Source of the DNA: Nanobdellota archaeon
GTDB lineage: Archaea; Aenigmatarchaeota; Aenigmatarchaeia; QMZP01
Direction: 5' to 3'
Length of the DNA stretch: 14,777 bases
Assembly: GCA_018818465.1 (NCBI GenBank)
Contig: JAHIRU010000001.1
Span: 1 to 14,777 of the forward strand
Every line of letters begins with the position of its first letter. Position 1 is the stretch's first letter. Under the pieces are notes generated by a model that saw only the letters and a list, made by a program, of their open reading frames with translations, was not told the origin of the DNA and searched no databases. Position numbers and translations under genes: made by a program. Positions 1 to 5,371 of this stretch are shown here, piece after piece.

Positions 1-1626
1 GACAGGAGCTGTTAATGAACTGCTGTTGGCATACGTGTAAGCTGTTATACTATTCGCTGTTATGTCTAGGTTGTGTGTTACATTTATCCTCAATGTCAGG
101 TTTGCGTCTGTAAACGGCTGGCCGTTATCCGAACTGAACAGTATCATTGTGTCATAGTCGCCTTCCCCGAAATCAGACACGTTAAAGAACAGTGTGATAT
201 TAGAATTGCTATCGACAAGTATGTTACCAAGATACATCAAACCATAATTGGTTATTTGATAGTCTGTTCCATTACTTAGGTTGGCAGCTATGCTAGATAC
301 ATTTATGATAGAAGTGCCGTTTGTAAAGTTCAATGTTAAGTTTGCCCAAACATTCGTAAGGTTTGAACTGCCTGTGTTGTTGACATAAATCTTTATGTTT
401 CTTCCGCCGTTGTCAGCTATGCCGCGGAAATAATTGAGTTTATACACCACTGTGCCGTTTGGCATCAATCTCATTGGAGATGATATATTTGTTTCTATCC
501 ACATCTCAGGAGCGCTGACATTGAAAATTATAGGAATGCTTGTGTTGAAATTATCATTATAATATTTCAGAGTTCCGTTATACCATCCTCCGTATATGCC
601 TACGGAAGGCAAGGTCAGATTCAATTCCATGTCTGTGCTGAAATTATTTGGAAGGAAATAATCACTGCTTGTGAAGTTCGATGTAACTAATCCTGTTTGA
701 TAAACATCAACAGTTATGTTTATACCATCTGCTGTCGCAGTGTCGTTATTCTTGACTTTTATGTACCAGATTTTCGCATCGGTTCCCGCCATTATGACAT
801 CATAAGTTCCGTTCATGTTTGACGATAGCAGGGTGCCATTTTCATCATAAACCTTAGGATAAATGCTTATTGTTGTCGAATTTGATGTAACATTCCAGAC
901 AAAATAATCAGTTATATTAGAAAGCATAAAGTTGACATGTCTTGTATCATCTATGCCATTATATTTCAATTCATAATGCTTGTAAACAGTTATTTGCTGT
1001 GTTAAAGAAGTTTCATTCCAAGTTCCGTTATTGTTTATTTTAATTACTGGCTTAATGTTGCTTCCTGGAGCAACAATTGAACCGAAATTTATTGTTGTGT
1101 TGTCACCCAAAGAAGGTCTGTTTTCATCAAATAACGAGACATTGATTACACTTGTGTTAAGTCCTGAAGAATGAGCGTGATCAACATATGTTATTGTTAT
1201 ATTTTCTTCGAACAAATTTGTTACATTTATTAAATTGTTGTTGCCATCTGAAACGCCAGTCTTAAACCCTATATTCACTCTGAATATGCCTGTATTTGCT
1301 CCGGTTTCAGTTAAAGTTACGTTTATGCTACCTAATGATTCAGAACTATTTATTGTGACGTTTATAGTTTCAGCTACAAGTGTATCGTTGTTTGCAGCTT
1401 CATCATTATTTTGTATTTCAATCTGCATTGTGTCTGCCATGTCATAGACATATCTGTCATAGCCATCGTAATTATAGATTCTTGTTGTATTAAAATTTAT
1501 TGTAGCATCAACGCTTGCTGTTGGATTTGCTGTAACTGTTACTGCAAACCATAAACCAAGAGTTGAAAGCAAAAAAATAGATAATAACATTAAGCTAATT
1601 TTTGCTGTACCAGATAGATTTTTCAT
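1..1626 (-). CDS. Secreted, heavily N-glycosylated S-layer-like surface protein (partial; C-terminus beyond left edge)
   Basis: An uninterrupted minus-strand frame of 542 codons runs from ATG at 1626 to the window edge with no stop, so the gene is cut. Residues 1-34 form a signal peptide or signal anchor: K2 is followed by the hydrophobic run ISLMLLSIFLLSTLGLWFAV, with a plausible cut after VTA. Residues about 35-125 contain the LTETGANTGIF motif typical of surface-layer and adhesin beta-domains. The rest looks like CARDB/NEW3-like beta-sandwiches with repeated NITV, NVS and NGT strands. I count about 40 N-X-S/T sequons after the signal and no cysteine. An AGGG core at 1635-1638 lies 8 bases before the ATG as a weak ribosome site. 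I infer an exported surface or cell-wall protein; no enzymatic motif is visible. The frame, signal and sequon density are certain; the specific role is not known. Confidence 0.85.
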   Translation of the reverse strand, partial: MKNLSGTAKISLMLLSIFLLSTLGLWFAVTVTANPTASVDATINFNTTRIYNYDGYDRYVYDMADTMQIEIQNNDEAANNDTLVAETINVTINSSESLGSINVTLTETGANTGIFRVNIGFKTGVSDGNNNLINVTNLFEENITITYVDHAHSSGLNTSVINVSLFDENRPSLGDNTTINFGSIVAPGSNIKPVIKINNNGTWNETSLTQQITVYKHYELKYNGIDDTRHVNFMLSNITDYFVWNVTSNSTTISIYPKVYDENGTLLSSNMNGTYDVIMAGTDAKIWYIKVKNNDTATADGINITVDVYQTGLVTSNFTSSDYFLPNNFSTDMELNLTLPSVGIYGGWYNGTLKYYNDNFNTSIPIIFNVSAPEMWIETNISSPMRLMPNGTVVYKLNYFRGIADNGGRNIKIYVNNTGSSNLTNVWANLTLNFTNGTSIINVSSIAANLSNGTDYQITNYGLMYLGNILVDSNSNITLFFNVSDFGEGDYDTMILFSSDNGQPFTDANLTLRINVTHNLDITANSITAYTYANSSSLTAPV

Positions 1627-1680
1627 GATGAAGACCCTTTCAATAAATTTCCTATTGAATAATATGTACTATGTATAATT

Positions 1681-1703
1681 AAATATTTAACAAGATTTTT
1701 AAA
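1681..1703 (-). promoter_or_regulatory. Candidate archaeal promoter of the left surface-protein gene
   Basis: Two AT-rich TATA-like elements lie upstream of the ATG at 1626 on the minus strand: TTAAATATTTAA around 1680-1691 and TTTAAAAA around 1695-1702. The first would start transcription near 1658 and the second near 1673, giving leaders of about 30-50 nt. I cannot decide between them. Confidence 0.4.
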
Positions 1704-1774
1704 GCTTGCAGTTTTTGCGACAATTATTTTTTTAAAATTTTTACATAATTCTCTTAGACCGCTTAAAAACCAAA

Positions 1775-1790
1775 CCGAAACCTTTATAAA
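1775..1790 (+). promoter_or_regulatory. BRE + TATA promoter of the TFB gene
   Basis: CGAAACC (1776-1782) directly precedes TTTATAAA (1783-1790). This is a good archaeal BRE plus TATA arrangement. Transcription would begin near 1812-1815, giving a leader of about 50 nt before the ATG at 1867. The same CGAAA-plus-TTTATAAA layout occurs at the antitoxin promoter on the other strand. Confidence 0.7.
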
Positions 1791-1856
1791 GGGATTAATG
1801 TATATCTTATTATTCATTTTCATAATCAACAACATGAGAAAATGTTTTGTTAACAT

Positions 1857-1861
1857 GAGGT
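1857..1861 (+). promoter_or_regulatory. Ribosome binding site of the TFB gene
   Basis: GAGGT lies 5 bases before the ATG at 1867 and matches the archaeal anti-Shine-Dalgarno core. It supports this start. The octamer AACATGAG occurs twice upstream (about 1829-1836 and 1852-1859), the second copy overlapping this site. Confidence 0.6.
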
Positions 1862-1866
1862 ATTAA

Positions 1867-2826
1867 ATGACAAAAGCCACTCGAAAAGAAGCTCAAAGAT
1901 GTCCTGAATGCGGATCCAAGAATATTAGCCATGATTCTGCAAGAGGGGAAATGATCTGTTCTATGTGCGGGACTGTTATAAATGAATCAATGATAGACCT
2001 AACACAGGAATGGCGTGCTTTTGATGATGATCAAAAATCAAGACGTGTCAGAACAGGCGCTGCATTGACGCCAACAAAACACGACCAGGGAATTACAACT
2101 GAAATTGGAAAGGGTCGTGGTGAGCTGTTCAAAGTTTCTTCTAAAAAAAGAGCCCAATACTATCGTTTAACAAAATGGCACAAGAGACTGATTAAATCAA
2201 AGGATAGAAACCTGTCCTCAGCTTTTTCAGAGCTACAAAGGCTCATATCATTACTTCATCTTTCTAAAGCTGTTCACGAAAAAGTCGCAAAGTTATACCA
2301 TGAAGCAGTTAATAGAGGACTTGTTCGTGGCAGGTCAACAGAATCCATCATAGCAGCATTGCTTTACACAACCTGCCGTGAGGAAGGAGCACCAAGAACT
2401 CTTGATGAAATATCAAAAGTATCCGGCATAGACAAAAGAGATATCGGAAAGACGTACAGATACATTGCAAGAAAACTAAAGATTAGAATCCTTCCAGCAA
2501 AAGCACAGGATTATGTTCCAAGATTCGGATCTCTTCTAACACTGTCAGAAAAGGTTCAGGTCAGGTCAGTGGAAGTTCTTGACAAAGTAGCAAAACATGA
2601 TGCAACTTCTGGCAAAGGACCAATAGGCGTCGCAGCAGCAGCATTGTACATTGCAGCTGTCCTTGAAGGAGAAAAGAAAACACAGAGAGAAGTAGCCGAC
2701 ACAATTGGTGTAACAGAAGTCACAATCAGAAACAGATACAAAGAAATGGTTGAAACTCTAGGAATCAAGGACGAAGTCGAAGAGCGCGTCCGCGAGGAAG
2801 AAGAGAAAGAGAAGAAGAGGAAGTAA
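1867..2826 (+). CDS. tfb: Transcription initiation factor B (TFB/TFIIB)
   Basis: This general factor bridges TBP on the TATA box and RNA polymerase, reads the BRE, and helps open the promoter. The 319-residue length is normal for the family. An N-terminal zinc ribbon has C12, C15, C31 and C34 (CPEC...CSMC). It is followed by the conserved B-reader/linker segment (TQEWRAFD, then RVRTGAALTPTKHDQG, about 46-76). Two cyclin-fold repeats follow at about 118-205 and 209-300. The second contains the BRE-contacting helix-turn-helix QREVADTIGVTEVTIRNRY. The C-terminus adds a run of E, K and R residues (about 302-319) encoded by a purine-rich stretch. All key residues are present, so it should be functional. 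It is monocistronic, has its own BRE/TATA, and converges on the PIN toxin gene with only 9 bases between stops. Whether the genome holds further TFB paralogs cannot be seen. Confidence 0.97.
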   Translation: MTKATRKEAQRCPECGSKNISHDSARGEMICSMCGTVINESMIDLTQEWRAFDDDQKSRRVRTGAALTPTKHDQGITTEIGKGRGELFKVSSKKRAQYYRLTKWHKRLIKSKDRNLSSAFSELQRLISLLHLSKAVHEKVAKLYHEAVNRGLVRGRSTESIIAALLYTTCREEGAPRTLDEISKVSGIDKRDIGKTYRYIARKLKIRILPAKAQDYVPRFGSLLTLSEKVQVRSVEVLDKVAKHDATSGKGPIGVAAAALYIAAVLEGEKKTQREVADTIGVTEVTIRNRYKEMVETLGIKDEVEERVREEEEKEKKRK

Positions 2827-2835
2827 CATCGAATT

Positions 2836-3243
2836 TTACTTATTAATTATATCAAGAAACTCTCTTGCCTTGATAATTTTTATATTACCAAAATTTTTCA
2901 AATTTAACAGGTGCTTGTCCCCTGTAACCATAAAATCAGCGCCCGATGAAACAGCGCATTCTAGAATCTTGTTATCATCTGGATCTTCTTTGATAACATT
3001 TATTTTGACTTTTGGTTTTATGACATCTGAAAACTCCAGAACCAAACCAACTTGCCTGTCTATGATATCTTCTGGTTCTTTGAAATCCCTTTTCAATATC
3101 TTTTCCAACTCTTGCAAAATTTCAAGAGAAGTAAATACCTTTATTTTATTATCAATGGCGAGCTCTACAATTTTATGCGGATTGCCCAGCTCCCAAAACA
3201 TGGAAGATACGATAATATTTGTATCCAAAACAACCTTAATCAC
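2836..3243 (-). CDS. PIN-domain ribonuclease toxin (VapC-like, COG1569-type)
   Basis: This is a predicted Mg2+-dependent RNase and the toxin of a type II toxin-antitoxin pair. The 135 residues show the PIN acidic set: D7 in LDTNII, E45 in LQELEK, D90 in the DPDDNKILE motif, and D109 in VTGDKHLL. The start is GTG at 3243, preceded by GAGG at 3252-3255 with 8 bases of spacing. The first 8 bases of the gene lie inside the end of the antitoxin gene (GTGATTAA gives both start and stop), so translation is probably coupled and the toxin is made after its antidote. Family knowledge suggests cleavage of tRNA or mRNA; the target here is unknown. All catalytic residues are intact, so it is probably active. 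Confidence 0.9.
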   Translation of the reverse strand: MIKVVLDTNIIVSSMFWELGNPHKIVELAIDNKIKVFTSLEILQELEKILKRDFKEPEDIIDRQVGLVLEFSDVIKPKVKINVIKEDPDDNKILECAVSSGADFMVTGDKHLLNLKNFGNIKIIKAREFLDIINK

Positions 3244-3505
3244 TCTTAACGCCTCTTGATTTGTGTATAATCTTTATTACATCATCTTCGTTTTTAACGC
3301 CTTTTTTCCCTGCAAACCTTTTCCCTAATTCAGTTAATTCTTTAAATTCCGCTTTTGGGTCAGGTATTGTGATTCTTTTTAAGAGCACAAAATCGTCCAT
3401 TCTGCTAACCACCAACTGCATGCCTGTTTTTATTCCAAGCTCGTGCCTTATGCCAGATGGTATAACCACCTGCCCTTTTGATGATATTTTAGTCAATTCT
3501 GGCAT
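3236..3505 (-). CDS. AbrB/SpoVT-family antitoxin (VapB-like)
   Basis: This 89-residue protein opens with a swapped-hairpin AbrB DNA-binding domain at about 4-47. The signature is TKISSKGQVVIPSGIR, then LGIKTGMQLVV and a short final strand LLKRI. The charged C-terminal half (about 48-89) is expected to wrap the PIN toxin and block its active site. The start at 3505 is fixed by a textbook Shine-Dalgarno. It is the first gene of a two-gene operon, with the toxin start overlapping its stop by 8 bases. The pair probably represses its own promoter through the palindrome at 3529-3551. AbrB-type proteins can also be global regulators, but the coupled PIN gene makes antitoxin the better call. Confidence 0.9.
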   Translation of the reverse strand: MPELTKISSKGQVVIPSGIRHELGIKTGMQLVVSRMDDFVLLKRITIPDPKAEFKELTELGKRFAGKKGVKNEDDVIKIIHKSRGVKSD

Positions 3506-3510
3506 ATTTT

Positions 3511-3517
3511 CACCTCC
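3511..3517 (-). promoter_or_regulatory. Strong Shine-Dalgarno of the antitoxin gene
   Basis: On the minus strand the sequence reads GGAGGTG, a full match to the archaeal anti-Shine-Dalgarno, ending 5 bases before the ATG at 3505. It is the best ribosome site among the archaeal-looking genes here and fits a need to make antitoxin in excess of toxin. Confidence 0.8.
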
Positions 3518-3528
3518 ACATATACCAT

Positions 3529-3551
3529 GTAAGAATGTATTACTTTCTTAC
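3529..3551 (-). promoter_or_regulatory. Palindromic operator of the toxin-antitoxin operon
   Basis: Left arm GTAAGAATGTA (3529-3539) and right arm TACTTTCTTAC (3541-3551) are inverted copies around the single base 3540, with one mismatched pair (3536/3544). The site begins at the edge of the TATA box and covers the expected transcription start near 3525-3530. A repressor bound there would block polymerase. Role is inferred from position and from the usual autoregulation of VapBC operons. Confidence 0.65.
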
Positions 3552-3566
3552 TTTATAAAGCTTTCG
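3551..3566 (-). promoter_or_regulatory. BRE + TATA promoter of the toxin-antitoxin operon
   Basis: On the minus strand CGAAAG (3561-3566) is followed directly by CTTTATAAAG (3551-3560). This is a strong BRE/TATA pair, and it predicts a leader of about 20-25 nt carrying the GGAGGTG ribosome site. Confidence 0.75.
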
Positions 3567-3604
3567 CCAAAAGAATGCGTAAGAGAATAAAAGGAAGTAG
3601 AGTA

Positions 3605-3721
3605 TTATTTGTTAATTTTTTTCCAAAAACATTTGGAACATGTTATAATAGTGCCATTACACGAGATGCCTTTGACAATATTTTCTTCTTCAAGCAAATC
3701 ATTGCAAATTTCGCATCTCAT
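3605..3721 (-). CDS. 38-residue CxxC protein (putative zinc-binding microprotein)
   Basis: A short minus-strand frame begins MRCEIC and ends KCFWKKINK. Five cysteines sit at 3, 6, 21, 28 and 31, forming CxxC (3-6) and CxxC (28-31) knuckles, the layout of a small treble-clef or zinc ribbon. ATG at 3721 lies 4 bases after the stop of the MazG-like gene, and the overlapping GGATGATG may serve as a weak ribosome site, so the two are probably cotranscribed and coupled. An in-frame TTG at 3733 would add four residues. No family is recognised; a nucleic-acid or protein adaptor is a guess from the fold alone. The paired CxxC spacing in such a short frame is unlikely by chance, but expression is unproven. 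Confidence 0.6.
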   Translation of the reverse strand: MRCEICNDLLEEENIVKGISCNGTIITCSKCFWKKINK

Positions 3722-3725
3722 AGCA

Positions 3726-4067
3726 TCATCCAATTGAATTCGGATACTTCAAAGAGTTTTTTTCAATTTTGTTTAATATAGCTTCAGTTATGTCTATATC
3801 CAAATGGTTGGCGAAACAAAGACAATATATCAAGACATCAGCTATTTCCTCTTTAATTTCAGTAAATTTTTCTTGGTTTTGCTGAATTTCATTCTCAATA
3901 TCTTCCTCTTTTAACCACTGAAAATGTTGCATCAACTCAGCAACTTCTATCGCTATTGAAACTGATAAATTTTTTGGGTTATGATATTTATGCCACTCTC
4001 TTTGTTTATTGAAATTATGAATTGTATTTTTCAATTCATCAACCTTCGTAACTTTATCCCATTTCAT
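3726..4067 (-). CDS. MazG-like / DCTPP1-like nucleotide pyrophosphohydrolase
   Basis: This all-alpha NTP pyrophosphatase family hydrolyses (d)NTPs, often non-canonical or modified ones, to NMP plus pyrophosphate as pool-cleaning enzymes. The 113 residues carry the DCTPP1/RS21-C6 signature: REWHKYHNPKNLSVSI, then the metal ligands E41 and E44 in EVAEL followed by FQW, then E74 and D77 in EEIADVLIY. The protein stops soon after the conserved KYP (LKYPNSIG). Relatives usually continue about 10-12 residues to a KY-containing tail, so this is slightly short. No ribosome site precedes the ATG at 4067, but a TATA-like ATTTTAAA is centred 27 bases upstream, so the message is probably leaderless. It is divergent from the CARF regulator gene and followed by the CxxC microprotein. 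Substrate unknown. Confidence 0.88.
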   Translation of the reverse strand: MKWDKVTKVDELKNTIHNFNKQREWHKYHNPKNLSVSIAIEVAELMQHFQWLKEEDIENEIQQNQEKFTEIKEEIADVLIYCLCFANHLDIDITEAILNKIEKNSLKYPNSIG

Positions 4068-4090
4068 TAATTAAAGGTTTCATAACTAGT

Positions 4091-4098
4091 TTTAAAAT
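4091..4098 (-). promoter_or_regulatory. TATA box for leaderless MazG-like operon
   Basis: ATTTTAAA on the minus strand is centred about 27 bases from the A of the ATG at 4067. That distance puts the transcription start on or next to the start codon, and it agrees with the absence of any Shine-Dalgarno. Confidence 0.5.
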
Positions 4099-4172
4099 CT
4101 TATTTAAGAAAAAATTTAACATGAAGAAATATTTTTAACACGAATAGAATATATTTTGTATATCAAAAATAA

Positions 4173-4180
4173 TTTAAATA
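4173..4180 (+). promoter_or_regulatory. TATA box of the CARF regulator gene, flanked by repeated TATATTTT
   Basis: TTTAAATA is centred 26 bases before the ATG at 4202, which favours a leaderless message and that start over the upstream in-frame ATG at 4184. Two copies of TATATTTT (4150-4157 and 4188-4195) flank the TATA box 38 bases apart, each followed by an ATAT-type half (GTATAT, then CAACATAT). They could be binding sites for the encoded winged-helix protein, but AT-rich sequence makes such matches common. Confidence 0.5.
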
Positions 4181-4201
4181 GATATGGTATATTTTCAACA
4201 T

Positions 4202-4960
4202 ATGAAAAAGAATTTGCAGATAATACTTATGGGGTGGGAATGGGATCGTTTAATTTATGGTTTAAAAGAATCTCCTCCTAAAAAAGCAATATTGATATGT
4301 TCTTCTGATAAGGGTCAGCAAAGCCAGTGGTCAGGTGTTACAAAAAAGATAACAAATAATCTCATTTCAAAAATAAAAGAAATAATAGATACAGAAATTC
4401 ATTATGTAGATTATTATGATTTTGATGATTGTTTATTCACTCTTGTTAAAATAATAGAAAAAAACATTAACGAGTATGATGCAATTGGCATAAACATCTC
4501 CAGCGGAAATAAAATATTAGTTACAGCATCCATACTAGTATCTCAGTATTATCCTATAGAGATATTTTATGTTATTCCAGAACAATATAACGTGAATGAT
4601 GACAGGCCGTTTTTAACTAGCGGGGCAAAAGGCATAGTGAAATTACCCACTTTTGATATAAAAGAACTGGTTGTCCCAACAAAAAAACAAGGAGAGATAT
4701 TCAATGAGATTGGCTATGATAAAATAAATTTTTCAGATCTTGTAAAAAAATATTCAGAATCTAGAAAAATAGAATTAGACAAAAGAAAAATGGAGAAAAT
4801 GAAATCGCTTTTTTTCTATCATCTCAAAAATCTCAAAGAGAAAAAACTAGTCGAATTGGAAATTAAAAACAGACAACTTCTGATATCACTGACAAACACA
4901 GGGAAATTCATTTTTAAGATAATGGAAATGAAACACGTTTCTAAGAAGATATCCTCTTAG
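4202..4960 (+). CDS. CARF-like ligand-sensing domain fused to winged helix (HFX_2341/Csa3-like regulator)
   Basis: The 252 residues divide into an N-terminal Rossmann-like domain and a C-terminal DNA-binding domain. The first strand and turn (LQIILMGWEWDRLIYGL) resemble the GxxxDR opening of the archaeal HFX_2341-type regulators. The loop INISSGNKILVTASI (about 96-110) matches the N-x-S-x-G-x-K ligand-binding loop of CARF domains. Residues about 170-252 form a winged helix: FFYHLKNLKEKKLVELE is the recognition-helix region and LLISLTNTGKF the wing. CARF domains bind cyclic oligoadenylates or related nucleotides, and CARF-HTH proteins regulate transcription. Start 4202 is preferred because the N-terminal strand begins there and the TATA spacing fits; 4184 is the alternative. 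No cas gene or CRISPR array is in the window. Sure of a CARF-like/wHTH regulator, not of its ligand. Confidence 0.8.
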   Translation: MKKNLQIILMGWEWDRLIYGLKESPPKKAILICSSDKGQQSQWSGVTKKITNNLISKIKEIIDTEIHYVDYYDFDDCLFTLVKIIEKNINEYDAIGINISSGNKILVTASILVSQYYPIEIFYVIPEQYNVNDDRPFLTSGAKGIVKLPTFDIKELVVPTKKQGEIFNEIGYDKINFSDLVKKYSESRKIELDKRKMEKMKSLFFYHLKNLKEKKLVELEIKNRQLLISLTNTGKFIFKIMEMKHVSKKISS

Positions 4961-4964
4961 AAGC
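4937..4964. terminator. Palindrome spanning the convergent gene overlap; possible bidirectional terminator
   Basis: CTAAGAAGAT (4941-4950) and ATCCTCTTAG (4951-4960) are inverted copies, with only the A4947/C4954 pair mismatched. The symmetry continues outward to 4937/4964 with one wobble. The 20-bp core coincides exactly with the overlap of the CARF and Nudix genes and holds both stop codons. A T-rich stretch (CCTTTTCT) follows on the plus side. A hairpin terminator working both ways is plausible but unproven. Confidence 0.5.
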
Positions 4965-5363
4965 CTTTTCTATAAAACCTCTTGTGTGCGGTATAATTTT
5001 ATCTGGTAGATTATTCACATCAAACCACTCATATTCTGAATGCTCACTCAATTTTATATCACTATGATTTATTTTCACAAAGAACGAAAACAAAATTCTA
5101 TGATAATCATCATCTATATGCTCAATAACATCAAAAAACATTGGCTTAGAATCTATTCCGGTTTCTTCTAACAGTTCTCTGGCAGAAGCGTTTTCCGAAC
5201 TCTCTCTAAAATTTATTTTACCGCCAACAACTTCCCAATATTCTTTATAAGGAGATTTCTTCCTTTTTAGCAACAGGCACTGATATTTTTCATTAAAAAC
5301 TAGTATCCTAACTATTGGTAACACTTTACCTCTATGCGGATCATTTTTTATATCATCTATCAT
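4941..5363 (-). CDS. Nudix hydrolase
   Basis: Nudix enzymes cleave a nucleoside diphosphate linked to another group, often for nucleotide-pool sanitation. The complete Nudix box is present as G-x5-E-x7-REL-x-EE-x-GI in the segment from GKINFRE to RELLEETGI, about residues 50-72, with the glutamates that bind Mg2+ intact. The fold begins with the strand LPIVRILVFN and a basic patch LLLKRKK; about 140 residues is typical. ATG at 5363 is preceded by GAGATG, a near ribosome site. A TTG at 5375 in frame overlaps the radical SAM stop (TTGA) and is the other possible start. It is the second gene of an operon with that enzyme and overlaps the CARF gene tail-to-tail by 20 bases. Substrate unknown; the strand-rich core resembles MutT/NUDT15-like members. 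Confidence 0.92.
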   Translation of the reverse strand: MIDDIKNDPHRGKVLPIVRILVFNEKYQCLLLKRKKSPYKEYWEVVGGKINFRESSENASARELLEETGIDSKPMFFDVIEHIDDDYHRILFSFFVKINHSDIKLSEHSEYEWFDVNNLPDKIIPHTRGFIEKASKRISS

Positions 5364-5371
5364 AAAGCATC

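Noticed and set aside
73..279. Plus-strand frame near the left edge, and another at 1235-1447
   Set aside because: Both lie antisense to the long continuous surface-protein frame on the minus strand and show no protein-like pattern.
1623..1856. 77-residue minus-strand frame upstream of the left surface-protein gene
   Set aside because: It covers the intergenic promoters, has no ribosome site, matches no family, and runs into the start of the real gene in a different frame.
2870..3590. Plus-strand frames over the PIN and AbrB genes
   Set aside because: The minus strand carries intact PIN and AbrB motifs with proper starts and overlap; the plus frames are shadows.
3605..3745. A frameshift joining the MazG-like gene and the CxxC frame into one protein
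   Set aside because: The CxxC frame has its own ATG and hits a stop (TGA at 3749-3751) just upstream, and a CxxC tail is not usual for this pyrophosphatase family.
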